Of a DNA stretch of 64,000 nt, positions 15,641 to 24,615 are shown one piece after another (the stretch's first letter is position 1; every line of letters starts with the position of its first letter). The position numbers and the translations under genes were made by a program. The stretch comes from Pseudomonadota bacterium (lineage in GTDB: Bacteria > Bdellovibrionota_C > UBA2361 > OMIW01): the NCBI GenBank assembly GCA_900299205.1, contig OMIW01000062.1, positions 1-64,000 on the forward strand, given 5' to 3'. The notes beneath the pieces were generated by a model. That model searched no databases and was not told where the DNA came from. It saw only the letters and a list, made by a program, of their open reading frames with translations.

Positions 15641-18406
15641 TCAGCCCCACTCATTCCGCCGCCACTCCCCCGCCGAATCTCGGATCAGCTCGTAGCTAGG
15701 CCAGAGCTCAGGATGGGGTATGAGGGTGACCACCCGTTCGATTGAACCATTTTCGAGAAATCGAACGACGACGGGACTTGTGCCCTCTCGCTGACGAGCC
15801 ACGGCGGTAAAGGTGCTGAGATCCGGCGTAGGCTGTCCATTAAGCGAAATTATCTGACTGCCAACCTCGAGCCCGCATCGATAAGAGGGCGATCCGTAAT
15901 TTCCTGACGCAACGTACACGCCACACGCCCCCTCCCCGTGAGTTCTTCGGATCTCCGCATGAGGCGCGTGCACAACGGCTCCGGCCCAATGCACGATATG
16001 GTTGACCCCCTCTCCCGATAGGGTCTCGGGTGCAATCTCAACGGTGATTGCCGTGCCATCGCGCCATGCGATCACTGAGATATTTTCTCGCTGTACCAGC
16101 TCCTCAAGTGAACGATGATCGACGGGAATGGTACCATCAACCGATAAAATAACATCGCCTGGTTCAAGACGCCCCTCGCTTGGACCACCTGGCACGGTAC
16201 GAACGACCCGAAGCAGCTGCCGTCGGCCGCTACCTATCGCCGCGTTTATCTTCGTCAGCCATCCAGCAGGAATCTTCAGTCGGCGAAGCTCGGGCAGACG
16301 AATCGGCGCAAGCTCCGACTCGATCCACCGAAAAACCCGCTCACCCCGTCCGAGCAGTCGCAAATCTGCAAGGACAACCGCAGGAATACCGCTGTAGGTG
16401 AACTCGAACTGCTCGTCGTCCTTGTGGGCGAATATCCCCCAGAAACCCACTACGCCCCCTTCTTCATCAACGATAGCGCCATTAAAGTCAGCGTGACGGG
16501 CGTTGAGCTGAATAAGATCGAGATTTGTTTCCTGAAAGAAGGAATTGGTCGGGGCGCGAGTGGAAGCGGAGCGAATACTGGTAATCGTCGCCTTTTTGCT
16601 ATGCATCGAGCCGTACTCATTTACCCCTATGAGATGCACATCACTGCCAATCAGCGCTCCTTCCGTTACGAGCTCAGCTTCTCCAACCGCCGCATCTCCA
16701 AGAGCCGAAAGATCACACTGGAGAAGCACCACATTATGCAGCGGATGAAGATAGACTACCCGCGCAGGAACCTCCCCCCCCCCCGCAACGGTAACGGTGA
16801 TATCCCCTAATGCGTGCCACACCGTGCTGCGATCAGTTGCAATGAGCCCCCGTTCTTTGTCGATGACTATCCCCGTCCCACGAGGCGAATCATAGCGATG
16901 CCATCCCGCAATAATGTATGGTGACCGAAATTGAAGATGCACCAGGGCAGATTGAACTCGATGCCAGGGCTTAGTTCCTTGCTCGATCGGCTCCACTGGT
17001 TGAGACGAAAGGGGGATCGGCTCAAGTTGAGCAGGAAGAGGTTCACTACGCCACCGTTCGGGGTTCACCACCCGTTGTCCACCACTTTCCATCGACGCAT
17101 GTTCTCGTCTCCACCGGCGACAGGGGAACCATCGGGAAGAGAACACAGCAGACGCCTGTCGCACCGTGGTGGGCTGCTTAAAGTGCCGAAAACGCACCGA
17201 AAACGCTTCTCCTTGCCTCAGCACGCCAAAAACCGCAGCAAGATCATCGAGCGACCGAACCGCCTTGCCCGCGACTGACTCGAGCAACGCCCCTTTTTGC
17301 ATCCATTCATCAACAAGGAGGTACCCAGGGGCAGCCACCACGACCCCTTTGGGAGGTGCATTAAGATGCCACGCATGAACCGAAGAGATAGGATGAAATA
17401 TCGCTTCACCTATTTCGATGAATTCATCAGGGACGAGCGATTCAAGATCCTCAACGGGCAAATCGACAACGAGGGTCGCTCCATCACGAGCAACCACGAG
17501 CGATATGACGCCCCCTATCGAAGAATCTAGTGCCTCCTCAAAAGGCTCAAATGAATCGATCAGCTCGCCGTTTACCCGAATGATAACATCACCCACCCGA
17601 AGCGAACGGGCCGCTGCGGTGGTCGGTAAGATCCGTTCAACGACAAGCAATCCCGTTGAACGGGGAACCGCCACCATGCTCTCTGCGAGGATCGGCTGTG
17701 CGACACCACGTCGGAGAAGCTCGTCGTAAGAACGATGGGAGGCGCGCACGTGTACAGTCCCCCTCGTCACCGGCTCTCCACGCCGAAGCGCCTCGAATGC
17801 TCGAACGATCCGACGCATCGGCAGAAAATACGCAGCAGCTGCCTCTCGATGTCCCCCCGCGTTGAGACCCACGACACGACCCTCTTCATCTATGACCGGT
17901 GAACCCGATGACCCCCCCGAGGTCATCGATGCGGCCTGCATGTAAAAGGTATTCCAGTCAGAGTATTGACCCTCGCCGTAATCAGGGGCCTCGCGGTCGA
18001 GACGACTAAGGGTTCCAGAAAGGATGGAGAACCCCTCTCCCGCATCGTTACCGATAACTCGGATTTCGACCCCCTCGACCGCCCCCTCTGGGTACAGGGA
18101 AAGGCTTCGCGGGACAGATCCCCGAAGGCGAGCCGGGTCGTAGCAAAAAAAACCAAAATCATGGATCGGATCTCGGTAGAGGGGCATCAGTTCGACCTCG
18201 CGCAAGTCTGCGAATATGCCCCGTGCGACCACAGGACCAGCCGTCACGACATGGCGATTAGTGAGCACGATCCCCCGCTCCGCATCGACAACAAAGCCCG
18301 TCGCTTGACCAGAGTTTTGCCAATCATCCTCGAAAGCGCGCGATTGATCGACCATGATTGCAAGAATGGATCCCTTGGTTTCCTCTATTGTCCTTTTCCA
18401 CGACAT
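15641..18406 (-). CDS. Tandem trypsin-like (HtrA/Deg) protease with four PDZ domains, Deg7/Nma111-like
   Basis: A 921-residue protein with two S1C protease modules. The first is intact: His52 in LTNRHVV, Asp83 in PIHDFGFF, Ser167 in MTSGGSSGSPV. The GGSSGSPV form is that of yeast Nma111 and plant Deg7 rather than classical DegP (GNSGGP). PDZ-like segments follow at ~235-320 and ~335-415. The second protease module (~480-690) has lost the triad: His is Asp in ATDRSTV, Asp is Asn in HPLHNVVLL, and the Ser loop is HADFNGAIV. Two more PDZ-like segments end the protein (LEPGDVILSVDG and LEVGSQIISLNG). No signal peptide is visible, so it may act in the cytoplasm. The gene runs toward tRNA-Leu and lies just downstream of uvrB on the same strand (112-bp gap). 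Confidence 0.82.
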   Translation of the reverse strand: MSWKRTIEETKGSILAIMVDQSRAFEDDWQNSGQATGFVVDAERGIVLTNRHVVTAGPVVARGIFADLREVELMPLYRDPIHDFGFFCYDPARLRGSVPRSLSLYPEGAVEGVEIRVIGNDAGEGFSILSGTLSRLDREAPDYGEGQYSDWNTFYMQAASMTSGGSSGSPVIDEEGRVVGLNAGGHREAAAAYFLPMRRIVRAFEALRRGEPVTRGTVHVRASHRSYDELLRRGVAQPILAESMVAVPRSTGLLVVERILPTTAAARSLRVGDVIIRVNGELIDSFEPFEEALDSSIGGVISLVVARDGATLVVDLPVEDLESLVPDEFIEIGEAIFHPISSVHAWHLNAPPKGVVVAAPGYLLVDEWMQKGALLESVAGKAVRSLDDLAAVFGVLRQGEAFSVRFRHFKQPTTVRQASAVFSSRWFPCRRWRREHASMESGGQRVVNPERWRSEPLPAQLEPIPLSSQPVEPIEQGTKPWHRVQSALVHLQFRSPYIIAGWHRYDSPRGTGIVIDKERGLIATDRSTVWHALGDITVTVAGGGEVPARVVYLHPLHNVVLLQCDLSALGDAAVGEAELVTEGALIGSDVHLIGVNEYGSMHSKKATITSIRSASTRAPTNSFFQETNLDLIQLNARHADFNGAIVDEEGGVVGFWGIFAHKDDEQFEFTYSGIPAVVLADLRLLGRGERVFRWIESELAPIRLPELRRLKIPAGWLTKINAAIGSGRRQLLRVVRTVPGGPSEGRLEPGDVILSVDGTIPVDHRSLEELVQRENISVIAWRDGTAITVEIAPETLSGEGVNHIVHWAGAVVHAPHAEIRRTHGEGACGVYVASGNYGSPSYRCGLEVGSQIISLNGQPTPDLSTFTAVARQREGTSPVVVRFLENGSIERVVTLIPHPELWPSYELIRDSAGEWRRNEWG

Positions 18407-18519
18407 GATGACTGCCTTAAACTTAATCAGCGGTACTTATTTCAGAGAGCGCTTCGGACCACGGAGGGTCTAGAAAACTCCGTCAGGCCTTCGAAACTAA
18501 ACACCAGCATCACACCCTA

Positions 18520-20628
18520 TCAAACGAGCAAGGCCCGCTGAATGCGCGTTATCTTATCACGAAGCTCGGCAGCACGCTCATACTCTCTCTTTCCTGCCGC
18601 TTCGAGCATCTCTTTTCTGAGCCCCTCCACCACTTTCTGCTGAGCCTGAGGATCTGCGGGGGGTGGCTCATCGAGCGTCACGATCTCTCCCGTCTCAGGG
18701 TCGATCAGCTCCTCAATCACCGTGGTGAGGGCCCCCTCAAGCCCCCGCCGCGCGGATTGCGGCACGATGCCGTGCTCCGCGTTATACGCCGCCTGAATTG
18801 TTCGTCTCCGCTCCGTTTCCCGAATTGCTCCCTTAATTGAATCGGTCTCCCGATCAGCGTACATGATCACCCGACCATGCACGTTTCTCGCTGCTCGTCC
18901 CATCGTTTGTATCAGGGACCGTTCGGAGCGAAGAAATCCCTCTTTATCTGCGTCGAGTATCGCGACAAGTTGAACTTCGACGAGATCAAGCCCTTCCCGC
19001 AGCAGATTGATCCCAACAAGGACATCAAAATCCCCCCGGCGCAGCCCCCGCAAAATCTCCACCCGCTCTACCGTATTTATATCGGCGTGCAGATAGCGAG
19101 AGCGGATCCCAACTCCCTGGAGGTACGTGGTGAGATCTTCAGCCATACGCTTGGTGAGAGTGGTGACAAGCACCCGCCCCCCGCGATCGACAACCTCTCG
19201 CGCCTCATTGAGGAGATCATCGACCTGATGAAGAGCTGGTCGCACAGAGACTTCTGGATCAAGCAACCCAGTCGGACGATTTATCTGCTCGACAACATGC
19301 GCTCCACTCTCCGACAGCTCAAAATCCGCTGGTGTCGCCGAGACAAAGACCACCTGACCAACCCGCTCCCAGAACTCTTCACCACTAAGAGGCCGATTAT
19401 CAAGCGCGGACGGGAGTCGAAAGCCGTAATCCACGAGGGTTTGCTTTCGCGCCCTATCGCCCCGATACATAGCACCAATCTGTGGCACCGTAACGTGGCT
19501 TTCATCGATAAAGAGGAGAAATCCTTTTGGAAAATAATCAAGAAGAGTCGATGGTGGAGTGCCCGGCTGTCGTTGATCGAGATGTCTGGAATAGTTCTCA
19601 ATCCCTGGGCAAAAACCTATCTCAAAGAGCAGCTCAAGATCATACAGCGTCCGCTGTTCGAGCCGTTGAGCCTCAAAATCCTTCCCCCCACTTCGCAGCT
19701 CCGCCAGTCGTATATCCAATTCCGCCCTGATGCTCTCAGCAGCCGCTATCACTTTCTCTCGAGCAGTGACAAAGTGACTGACCGGATAGACCGCGGTGCT
19801 CGCAAGCTTGCGGAGAACGACCCCCGATATACCATCAATCTGAGCAATCTCTTCGAGTTGATCTCCAAAAAAAATCAGTCGTATCGCGTGAGCGTCCTGA
19901 TCAGAGGGAAAGACATCTATCGTCTCCCCTCGAACCCGGAAAGTTCCCCGATAAAAATCATTATCAGAACGAACATACTGCATCTGGACGAGCTTCCTGA
20001 GCAGTTCCTTTCGGTTGATCCATTCCCCTTGCTCGAGGTAAAGCATCGCTTTAAAGTATTCTTCTGGGGCTCCGAGACCATATATGCAGCTCACACTCGC
20101 GACGATAATCACATCGGTGGACTCGAGCAACGCCTTGGTTGCCGCGTGCCGCATCTTATCAATCTCTTCATTAATAGCGCTGTCTTTCTCAATATAGGTA
20201 TCGGTCGATGGGATGTAAGCTTCGGGCTGGTAGTAGTCGTAGTAGCTCACGAAGTAGCGCACCTGATTATTCGGAAAGAACTCTCGAAACTCAGCGTAAA
20301 GCTGTGCTGCCAACGTTTTGTTCGGCGCGATAATCAGAGCAGGACGGGCTTGTTCACGGATGACATTCGCCATCGTAAAGGTTTTACCCGAACCGGTGAT
20401 GCCCCGTAATGTCTGGAACCGCACCCCAGCCGAAAGATCATCCGAGATCCGGCGAATCGCCTGCGGTTGATCTCCGCGAGGGGTATATGATGATTCCAGG
20501 AGAAAGGCCTCTTGGCGACGAACCGGAAGGGTAAACCCACCGTCTGTCAGTACTCGAGCATTACAATCGAACTGATTTGAAGGAAGGTGCTGACTAGAAC
20601 AGGTCGTTGAAGATGACTTTTTTTTCAC
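18520..20628 (-). CDS. uvrB: Excinuclease ABC subunit B
   Basis: UvrB, the damage-verifying helicase-like subunit of UvrABC nucleotide excision repair. Walker A GITGSGKT is at 76-83. The beta-hairpin region [20 protein letters not shown] is intact, as are [21 protein letters not shown] and the motif VI segment QTMGRAARN. The C-terminal UVR domain ([20 protein letters not shown]...) that contacts UvrC is present. Compared with E. coli there are ~35 extra residues at the N terminus; no later in-frame start before the GDQP motif was found, so the GTG at 20628 is kept although it has no clear Shine-Dalgarno. On the opposite strand a ~510-codon open frame is a mere shadow. Confidence 0.96.
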   Translation of the reverse strand: MKKKSSSTTCSSQHLPSNQFDCNARVLTDGGFTLPVRRQEAFLLESSYTPRGDQPQAIRRISDDLSAGVRFQTLRGITGSGKTFTMANVIREQARPALIIAPNKTLAAQLYAEFREFFPNNQVRYFVSYYDYYQPEAYIPSTDTYIEKDSAINEEIDKMRHAATKALLESTDVIIVASVSCIYGLGAPEEYFKAMLYLEQGEWINRKELLRKLVQMQYVRSDNDFYRGTFRVRGETIDVFPSDQDAHAIRLIFFGDQLEEIAQIDGISGVVLRKLASTAVYPVSHFVTAREKVIAAAESIRAELDIRLAELRSGGKDFEAQRLEQRTLYDLELLFEIGFCPGIENYSRHLDQRQPGTPPSTLLDYFPKGFLLFIDESHVTVPQIGAMYRGDRARKQTLVDYGFRLPSALDNRPLSGEEFWERVGQVVFVSATPADFELSESGAHVVEQINRPTGLLDPEVSVRPALHQVDDLLNEAREVVDRGGRVLVTTLTKRMAEDLTTYLQGVGIRSRYLHADINTVERVEILRGLRRGDFDVLVGINLLREGLDLVEVQLVAILDADKEGFLRSERSLIQTMGRAARNVHGRVIMYADRETDSIKGAIRETERRRTIQAAYNAEHGIVPQSARRGLEGALTTVIEELIDPETGEIVTLDEPPPADPQAQQKVVEGLRKEMLEAAGKREYERAAELRDKITRIQRALLV

Positions 20629-20767
20629 TGCACAACAACGCCTTATGAACAGGCGCGAAATTCTAATTTATTCTTAACGACCGTGGGGAATCCGTGCTTG
20701 AACGAATTGCAACCCTGAAAAGTGTCGTGCTGCAACGACTGGTCACACAGACCAAATCATCATATCC

Positions 20768-20791
20768 GCGACTCTGTCCGCCGAGAGTCGC
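20768..20791. repeat. Hairpin between the small lipoprotein gene and uvrB
   Basis: Perfect 8-bp stem (20768-20775 with 20784-20791), 8-nt loop, no T-run. Between it and the lipoprotein stop (about 20815-20875) lie three or four degenerate ~16-bp units of the form GTGGTRCTAAGT read on the - strand; the first overlaps the last codons of the lipoprotein gene. Confidence 0.5.
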
Positions 20792-20857
20792 CCTGGAAGG
20801 ACCACTAATGGCTCCTTAGGACCAACTAGTCAGCACCACAGCAACTTAGTACCACGG

Positions 20858-21037
20858 CTACTTAGCACCAACGGTAGGATTCGGCTCCGGTACCACCGAA
20901 TATTCTACTTGCCCCGTAGGCTTTCCTTTACCGCCATAATCGAAAGTATTTCGCTTGCACCCGCCGACAAGTACGAGGACAGCAAGACCTAATATGAGGC
21001 GGGCCCATAACCCCATCGAATGAGCTTGTGTGGACAT
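20858..21037 (-). CDS. Small hypothetical lipoprotein
   Basis: A 59-residue protein with a signal segment (LWARLILGLAVLVLVGGC) whose lipobox VGGC would give a lipid-modified Cys. The mature part is only ~33 residues, Gly/Pro-rich and without a known motif. The start at 21037 has AAAGGAGAG upstream. It lies between tRNA-Leu(CAG) and uvrB on the same strand. Function unknown. Confidence 0.6.
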   Translation of the reverse strand: MSTQAHSMGLWARLILGLAVLVLVGGCKRNTFDYGGKGKPTGQVEYSVVPEPNPTVGAK

Positions 21038-21185
21038 ACGCTGCGACTCTCCTTTAAGCCTTTTCAAAATCGGCCGACCCCTTGCTGCTTCTCCATCGCT
21101 CCACGATTACCGGAGCAGGTTCGTCGGGGCCTTTCCTGTGACCACGTTCTCTCTATCGATGTACGAGCGGTTGATTTGTATCGAA

Positions 21186-21267
21186 TGCCCAGGGGGAGAC
21201 TCGAACTCCCACACCTTTCGGCACATGAACCTGAATCATGCCTGTCTACCAATTTCAGCACCTGGGC
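21186..21267 (-). tRNA. tRNA-Leu (anticodon CAG)
   Basis: Class II tRNA of 82 nt. Acceptor stem GCCCAGG/CCTGGGC is perfect with discriminator A. The anticodon stem CATGA/TCATG encloses loop TTCAGGT, giving CAG. Variable arm GTGCCGAAAGGTGT and T-loop GTTCGAGTC are normal. CCA is not encoded. Confidence 0.95.
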
Positions 21268-21289
21268 GTATCGTTGCGCTTCGTCGCGA

Positions 21290-21318
21290 ATGATACCAGA
21301 TGACCCTTTAACACTCAA
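21290..21318 (-). promoter_or_regulatory. Sigma70-like promoter for tRNA-Leu(CAG)
   Basis: On the - strand TTGAGT, 17-bp spacer, TATCAT; the -10 box ends 22 bp before the mature tRNA 5' end, suitable for a short precursor leader. Confidence 0.6.
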
Positions 21319-21368
21319 CTCTCTCATTCCGGCCACCCTTCCGGGCAGCATCCGCTTCTAGACAGGCG

Positions 21369-21428
21369 ATGTGGAGGGAGAAAAAAACCTCTCTTTTTTT
21401 GGAATCATTATTGCCGCTCCCTCCACAT
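21369..21428 (-). repeat. 12-bp inverted repeat with A/T-tract loop after minE
   Basis: Perfect 12-bp arms (21369-21380 and 21417-21428) enclose 36 nt that contain a run of seven A and a run of seven T. The 3' arm side ends 14 bp after the minE stop, so on the - strand it follows the minCDE operon and precedes the tRNA promoter. The T-run lies inside the loop rather than after the stem, so it is a likely but atypical terminator or processing site. Confidence 0.55.
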
Positions 21429-21441
21429 GCGCTGACGAGAA

Positions 21442-21759
21442 TTAAGATTTCTTCGAGACCTGCCCCTCCTTCTCAACTTCCTTTTCATGGTCCCGCTTTT
21501 CACTCTCTCGTCGAACAATGATCGGCGAGTTGATAAGGAGTGTCGTCGCATCATCGGTCCGTTGATAATTAACATCGAAACCAGACTCATCGATTACGAA
21601 ATACTTCTGTATCACCTCCATCATCTCGCGCCGAAACTGCGCAAGTTCTTCATTCGGTAACCCCGCCCTGTCTTGGACCAAAACTAACTGGAGCCGACTT
21701 TTTGCGACGACATTACTTTTGCGACGAGCCTGAAATAAATCCCTAATAGTTGCGAACAC
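21442..21759 (-). CDS. minE: Cell division topological specificity factor MinE
   Basis: MinE drives MinD off the membrane and creates pole-to-pole oscillation so that FtsZ assembles at midcell. The anti-MinCD helix/strand region reads SRLQLVLVQDRAGL and the topological-specificity domain LAQFRREMMEVIQKYF...VNYQRTDDATTLLINSPI. The N-terminal amphipathic part (VFATIRDLF) is a membrane-targeting segment. A charged Lys/Glu tail of ~20 residues extends the usual length to 105. The start is a GTG with AAAGGGGG five nt upstream. It is the last gene of the minC-minD-minE operon. Confidence 0.92.
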   Translation of the reverse strand: MFATIRDLFQARRKSNVVAKSRLQLVLVQDRAGLPNEELAQFRREMMEVIQKYFVIDESGFDVNYQRTDDATTLLINSPIIVRRESEKRDHEKEVEKEGQVSKKS

Positions 21760-21810
21760 AATTACCCCCTTTTGGATGAAAGAAAAACTACCTCGGCACA
21801 GGTCTCACTC

Positions 21811-22650
21811 CTACGCTCCGAGCCGACGAGCGAGCCTATGCCAAATCGATTTTGGCGCCAAATGCTCAAGAGGGATATTTTCTCCACTCAGGCGACCAGC
21901 AATTCGATCAAATGACTGCCCTGCCTTTGATTTCGAATTGTAAACGACAGGTTCACCATTATTTGCCGCTATGATTATCGTGTCATCCCGTTCAACTACA
22001 CCTAACAATTCAACACCGAGAATATCTTGGACATCGGTGATCGAGATCATATCCCCTTTCCGAACTAAATCGGGATCAAGGCGATTGATCAGTAACATCG
22101 GCTCCACTCCTTTCGAATTGAGCAATCCAATAACGCGATCTGCATCCCGAATTGCTGACACCTCGGGAGTCGTCACGACCACCGCTCGATCGGCGCCTGC
22201 ACACGCATTTCGAAAGCCCTGCTCTATACCGGCAGGAGAGTCAACGAGGATGAAATGAAACTCCCGCTTGAAAAAGGCGAGTACTTTTCGCATATCCTCC
22301 TCACCGATAACATCTTTGTCATCAGTCTGAGAGGCCGGGAGAAGATAGAGATTATTTGACTTCTTGGATTTTATCGTCGCTTGAGTCGGTTTGCACGTTT
22401 CCCGCGCAACATCAACAAGATTGTAAACGATACGATTCTCCAAACCCAGGATGACATCAAGGTTGCGCAGGCCGATATCAGCATCGATTACCAGAGTCCG
22501 TTTTCCGCGCAAAGCAAGGGCAGCTCCCAGCGTCGCCGTTGTCGTGGTCTTTCCCACCCCACCTTTTCCGGAGGTCACCACCACCACCTGCGCTTGGCCC
22601 TTTTTTGGCAGCGCTGCGCTCGCCTTTTCCCCCGTTATTTCTTCGACCAT
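21811..22650 (-). CDS. minD: Septum site-determining ATPase MinD
   Basis: MinD is a deviant-Walker ParA-type ATPase that dimerises on the inner membrane and recruits MinC. The P-loop GKGGVGKT with its signature Lys is at 28-35; VIDADIGLRNLDVILGLE and LVDSPAGIEQGF are the switch regions. The C-terminal amphipathic membrane-targeting helix is present (IWHRLARRLGA). The N terminus is ~20 residues longer than in E. coli. AAGGGAGA precedes the ATG. It lies between minC and minE with short spacers. Confidence 0.97.
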   Translation of the reverse strand: MVEEITGEKASAALPKKGQAQVVVVTSGKGGVGKTTTTATLGAALALRGKRTLVIDADIGLRNLDVILGLENRIVYNLVDVARETCKPTQATIKSKKSNNLYLLPASQTDDKDVIGEEDMRKVLAFFKREFHFILVDSPAGIEQGFRNACAGADRAVVVTTPEVSAIRDADRVIGLLNSKGVEPMLLINRLDPDLVRKGDMISITDVQDILGVELLGVVERDDTIIIAANNGEPVVYNSKSKAGQSFDRIAGRLSGENIPLEHLAPKSIWHRLARRLGA

Positions 22651-22748
22651 ATTATCTCCCTTCGTTTACACCTTGGCTTGCCCTAAGACCTGATGCAGCA
22701 CCTGATACGAGATAGACTCGACTCAAACACCTCCACCACCTTCCCGAA

Positions 22749-23657
22749 TCATCCCCGCCCCCCTCTCTGTACGATCACTCGCGGGTGATACTTCTCCACG
22801 ACGATGAGATCCCCATCGACTCGCGCGATCTCTGGCCCAGACTCTCCTGAGCTTGCGCGCCCATTACTCCTGCTAATAACCGAGCCTATCCGAAGCTGAG
22901 TCGGCTGCAGACTCAACGCCACTATAAATGCCGGACCATCTGATTCCTCGAAGGCTCCCGCATGAGCCAATCCTCTGAGACTCCCCAACACCACTACGTG
23001 CCCACCCGACACCACTTCAGCTCCAGAATTAACATCACCGAGCACCACCACGGTATGCTCAGACTCAACACGCTGCCCGGAACGGAGGGTAGAGCATACC
23101 ACCTTTGCATTTGCATCATCCCAGGGCGCCACAACACACTCCGGAGATTCGGTTATCGGAGCGGCCCTTTCTTGATCGAACGTACCCACACCTGAAAAGA
23201 GAGAGTGAGGCGCTAATTCCTTATTAAGCTCGATTGATCCAGCAAGAGGGATGGTCGTACGGCTTCCTCCAAGCGACAGAGAACCGTCTTTCGAGGACCT
23301 TTTTCCTGACACTAATTCCCGAACCGGTCGGACCCTAACCTCAAAATCCCTCAACACAACATCCTGAATCCGATCTATATCCAGCTCTGAGGGAAGGCCA
23401 TTAACCCATTCGACTACTACCTCCTGACCCGAGACGAATCGATGCCTAACCACGAGAAAGTCCCGCAATTCATCCTCAAGTGCACCAAGGCCCTGCGAGA
23501 TATCAAGACGAAGCACGAGCCCCTCCTTTGTTCCCCGAGCTACCACCAATCCAGCGTCACCTCCGAGATCACTACCCTCACGACTCGCCGAATCTCCGCG
23601 CTGTCGGGGGGTTGTCGCCACTGATGCTTCCTTTTCTGTCGTGCTTCCCGTATCCAT
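22749..23657 (-). CDS. minC: Septum site-determining protein MinC
   Basis: MinC inhibits FtsZ ring formation away from midcell. The C-terminal beta-helix domain is clear: HTVVVLGDVNSGAEVVSGGHVVVLGSL..GLAHAG, then a segment equivalent to ...IVALSLQPTQLRIGSVI. The N-terminal FtsZ-binding domain is recognisable only loosely (residues ~35-115), and a low-complexity linker joins the two. At ~302 residues it is longer than E. coli MinC (231). I place the start at the Met at 23657, which follows CAGGGA and overlaps the stop of an upstream open frame (TGATG); an in-frame ATG at 23669 is the alternative. Confidence 0.9.
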   Translation of the reverse strand: MDTGSTTEKEASVATTPRQRGDSASREGSDLGGDAGLVVARGTKEGLVLRLDISQGLGALEDELRDFLVVRHRFVSGQEVVVEWVNGLPSELDIDRIQDVVLRDFEVRVRPVRELVSGKRSSKDGSLSLGGSRTTIPLAGSIELNKELAPHSLFSGVGTFDQERAAPITESPECVVAPWDDANAKVVCSTLRSGQRVESEHTVVVLGDVNSGAEVVSGGHVVVLGSLRGLAHAGAFEESDGPAFIVALSLQPTQLRIGSVISRSNGRASSGESGPEIARVDGDLIVVEKYHPRVIVQRGGRG

Positions 23658-24076
23658 CAATCCCTGCATAATTGCTGAGGTAAGCCAAAGCTGCAGTGAA
23701 AGGCACGCTCGCTCATTTTTTTTGCGAACACCCCAAACCCGACAGCCATGAGAAGTCTAATCTCTATTGCCTGTGCATATCCGCTAGTCACCGCGATTGC
23801 CCCACTGTATGATGAAAGGTAGCTAACGAGGCTATAGTTCGGACAAACACCTGTAAACCCTGTCACTACCTGTAAACCTGCCACGATCAAACTCTCCCGC
23901 CAGAGGTCAATCCAGCGGTCAGTCTGGTCGGTGCCACGGAGGCTCGGATAACTCCGAGTGCTGGATGCCCACAAGGCTTCAGCAGTTTTAATCCGGATAT
24001 GTGGCCTTACTTTAAGTGACTTATACCAAGCCTCCCAAAGACCGTCAATGAGAAAGTAACCCATCGACGGTACCAA
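23657..24076 (-). CDS. Hypothetical protein upstream of minC (uncertain)
   Basis: A 139-codon frame ending in a TGATG overlap with the likely minC start, the arrangement seen in translationally coupled genes. The product is Trp- and Tyr-rich with a moderately hydrophobic middle (AGLQVVTGFTGVCPNYSLVSYLSSYSGAIAV). It matches no family I know, and I find no strong ribosome-binding site. It may be a real first gene of the min operon or a chance frame. Confidence 0.3.
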   Translation of the reverse strand: MVPSMGYFLIDGLWEAWYKSLKVRPHIRIKTAEALWASSTRSYPSLRGTDQTDRWIDLWRESLIVAGLQVVTGFTGVCPNYSLVSYLSSYSGAIAVTSGYAQAIEIRLLMAVGFGVFAKKMSERAFHCSFGLPQQLCRD

Positions 24077-24126
24077 TCAATTGAAAGGCTCAACGTCTGC
24101 TTCCCAAAAACTTGGTCCAATTTTTT

Positions 24127-24615
24127 ATGTACCTCTTCATGGCCTTCTCCACCTTTGCCCGAATAATCGCATCGGGTTTCGGCTCAGGTTACATTCCGAA
24201 ATCACCCGGGACCATGGGAAGCCTCGCGGCGTCGGTCGCATGGGTCGTCTTGGCTCCCCTCAATTTAGTTCAATCCATACTTTATATTTTAGCACTCGGA
24301 TTGATTGGATACCTCGCCTCATCCCATGTGATGTCGGTATCGGAAGGGGGTGCCGATCATCGAATAACGGATCCTCAATGGATCGTCATAGATGAATGGT
24401 GCGGTATGTGGATTGCCCTTGTGTGCTGCCCAGAGCGCAGCTTTCTCTGGGTCGGACTTGCATTCTGTCTGTTTCGTTTCTTCGATATCTGCAAAATTGG
24501 CCCTATAGGGTGGGCAGAGCGGGCTCCTGGCGCGCTTGGCGTCATGCTCGATGACGTTGTGGCGGGAAGCTGCGCTGGAGTGTGTCTCCTTGGAATACAC
24601 TTTCTCCGAGGATAA
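24127..24615 (+). CDS. pgpA: Phosphatidylglycerophosphatase A
   Basis: PgpA dephosphorylates phosphatidylglycerophosphate to phosphatidylglycerol at the inner membrane. Family features are the early ARIIASGFGSGYIPKSPGTMGS segment, IVIDEWCGMWIAL (family D-E-x-x-G), FRFFDICKIGPIGWAE (family FRxFDxxKPxPI) and GVMLDDVVAG near the end. Three or four hydrophobic helices are present. The ATG at 24127 is preferred over a TTG at 24112. The stop overlaps the next start (TAATG), so it is coupled to the aminopeptidase gene. Confidence 0.93.
   Translation: MYLFMAFSTFARIIASGFGSGYIPKSPGTMGSLAASVAWVVLAPLNLVQSILYILALGLIGYLASSHVMSVSEGGADHRITDPQWIVIDEWCGMWIALVCCPERSFLWVGLAFCLFRFFDICKIGPIGWAERAPGALGVMLDDVVAGSCAGVCLLGIHFLRG

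Noticed and set aside
18877-20409. 510-codon open frame on the + strand
   Set aside because: It lies fully antisense to uvrB, whose motifs are intact; the frame has no family features and is a codon-usage shadow.
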